Positions 17,397 through 17,575 of a stretch of DNA of 17,575 nt are shown piece after piece (the first letter of the stretch is position 1; each line of letters starts with the position of its first letter). Location: contig MU647197.1 of the NCBI GenBank assembly GCA_026770585.1, forward strand, positions 125,138-142,712. The letters are read 5' to 3'. Source of the DNA: Baffinella frigidus (Eukaryota > Cryptophyceae > Cryptomonadales > Baffinellaceae). A model generated the notes under the pieces. It had not been told where the DNA came from. It saw nothing but the letters and a program-made list of their open reading frames with translations, and ran no database searches. Position numbers and translations under genes: made by a program.

Positions 17397-17575
17397 ACCC
17401 TAAGCCCTGAACCCGAAACCCGAAACCCTAAACCCTGAACCCTACACCCTACACCCTACACCATACACCCTACACCCTGCACCCTACACCCTAAACCCTA
17501 AACCCTAAAACCTGAACCCGAAACCCTACACCCTAAACCCTAAACCCCAAACCCTAGACCCCAACCCCCAAACCC
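17397..17575 (+). repeat. CCCTAAA/CCCTACA telomere-like array at the window end
   Basis: Degenerate 7-mers on the + strand continue to the end of the window. The irregularity argues for an interstitial array rather than a chromosome end. Confidence 0.85.

Noticed and set aside
17397-17575. Telomere-like array at the window end as a true chromosome end.
   Set aside because: The units are irregular, similar arrays are scattered through the window, and the orientation matches the intronic arrays. Nothing shows a terminus.

Overview
The window looks like nuclear DNA of a protist or alga. It has short exons joined by GT-AG introns, dense miniature inverted-repeat elements, long TA/CT/GA microsatellites and many degenerate arrays of the CCCTAAA (TTTAGGG-type) telomere-like repeat. 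That repeat type fits plants, green algae, dinoflagellates and chromerids. A chromerid or another alga with intron-rich genes is my best guess, held at low confidence.

Region 1 (1-8353, + strand) is the 3' part of a split gene for a GT11-type alpha-1,2-fucosyltransferase-like enzyme. I rebuilt it by hand from seven exons whose splice phases all agree: 1-151, 3905-4004, 4804-4881, 5181-5222, 5538-5603, 6433-6503 and 8314-8353, ending in TGA. They carry the HLRRGD motif, the block [11 protein letters not shown] and the C-terminal block HPPEWMEID. Several exons have decayed tandem copies beside them: five of the RIYAGWR exon, three of the [14 protein letters not shown] exon and three of the VPRPWF exon. 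Three introns are made almost wholly of telomere-like repeats, and in two of them the acceptor is itself a variant of the repeat.

Region 2 (about 8354-11355) has no convincing complete gene. It holds nested miniature elements, small tandem repeats, GA microsatellites and one unassigned minus-strand reading frame (10054-10407) that looks protein-coding.

Region 3 (11356 to the window end, + strand) is an ankyrin-repeat gene. Its ATG is at 11356, its first exons are clear (11356-13006), and further ankyrin-repeat exons lie at 16261-17395. Introns or insertions recur at one place in the ankyrin unit, at CAG|GTN. Three of these introns are flanked by 18-29 bp direct repeats that duplicate the exon edges across the splice sites, as expected for recent intron gain. 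One exon pair occurs twice, once split by a 392-bp intron and once joined without it.

The mobile component comprises at least five short non-coding inverted-repeat families. A, B and C are flanked by TA and share an internal core. D elements are 140 bp with 4-bp target duplications. E elements are about 150-170 bp with 5-bp target duplications. G contains a shared 16-bp palindrome. Many one-off hairpin elements occur too. Nearly all lie in introns or in duplicated exon copies, so the clearest story in the window is exon duplication and intron growth driven by miniature elements and telomere-like repeats.
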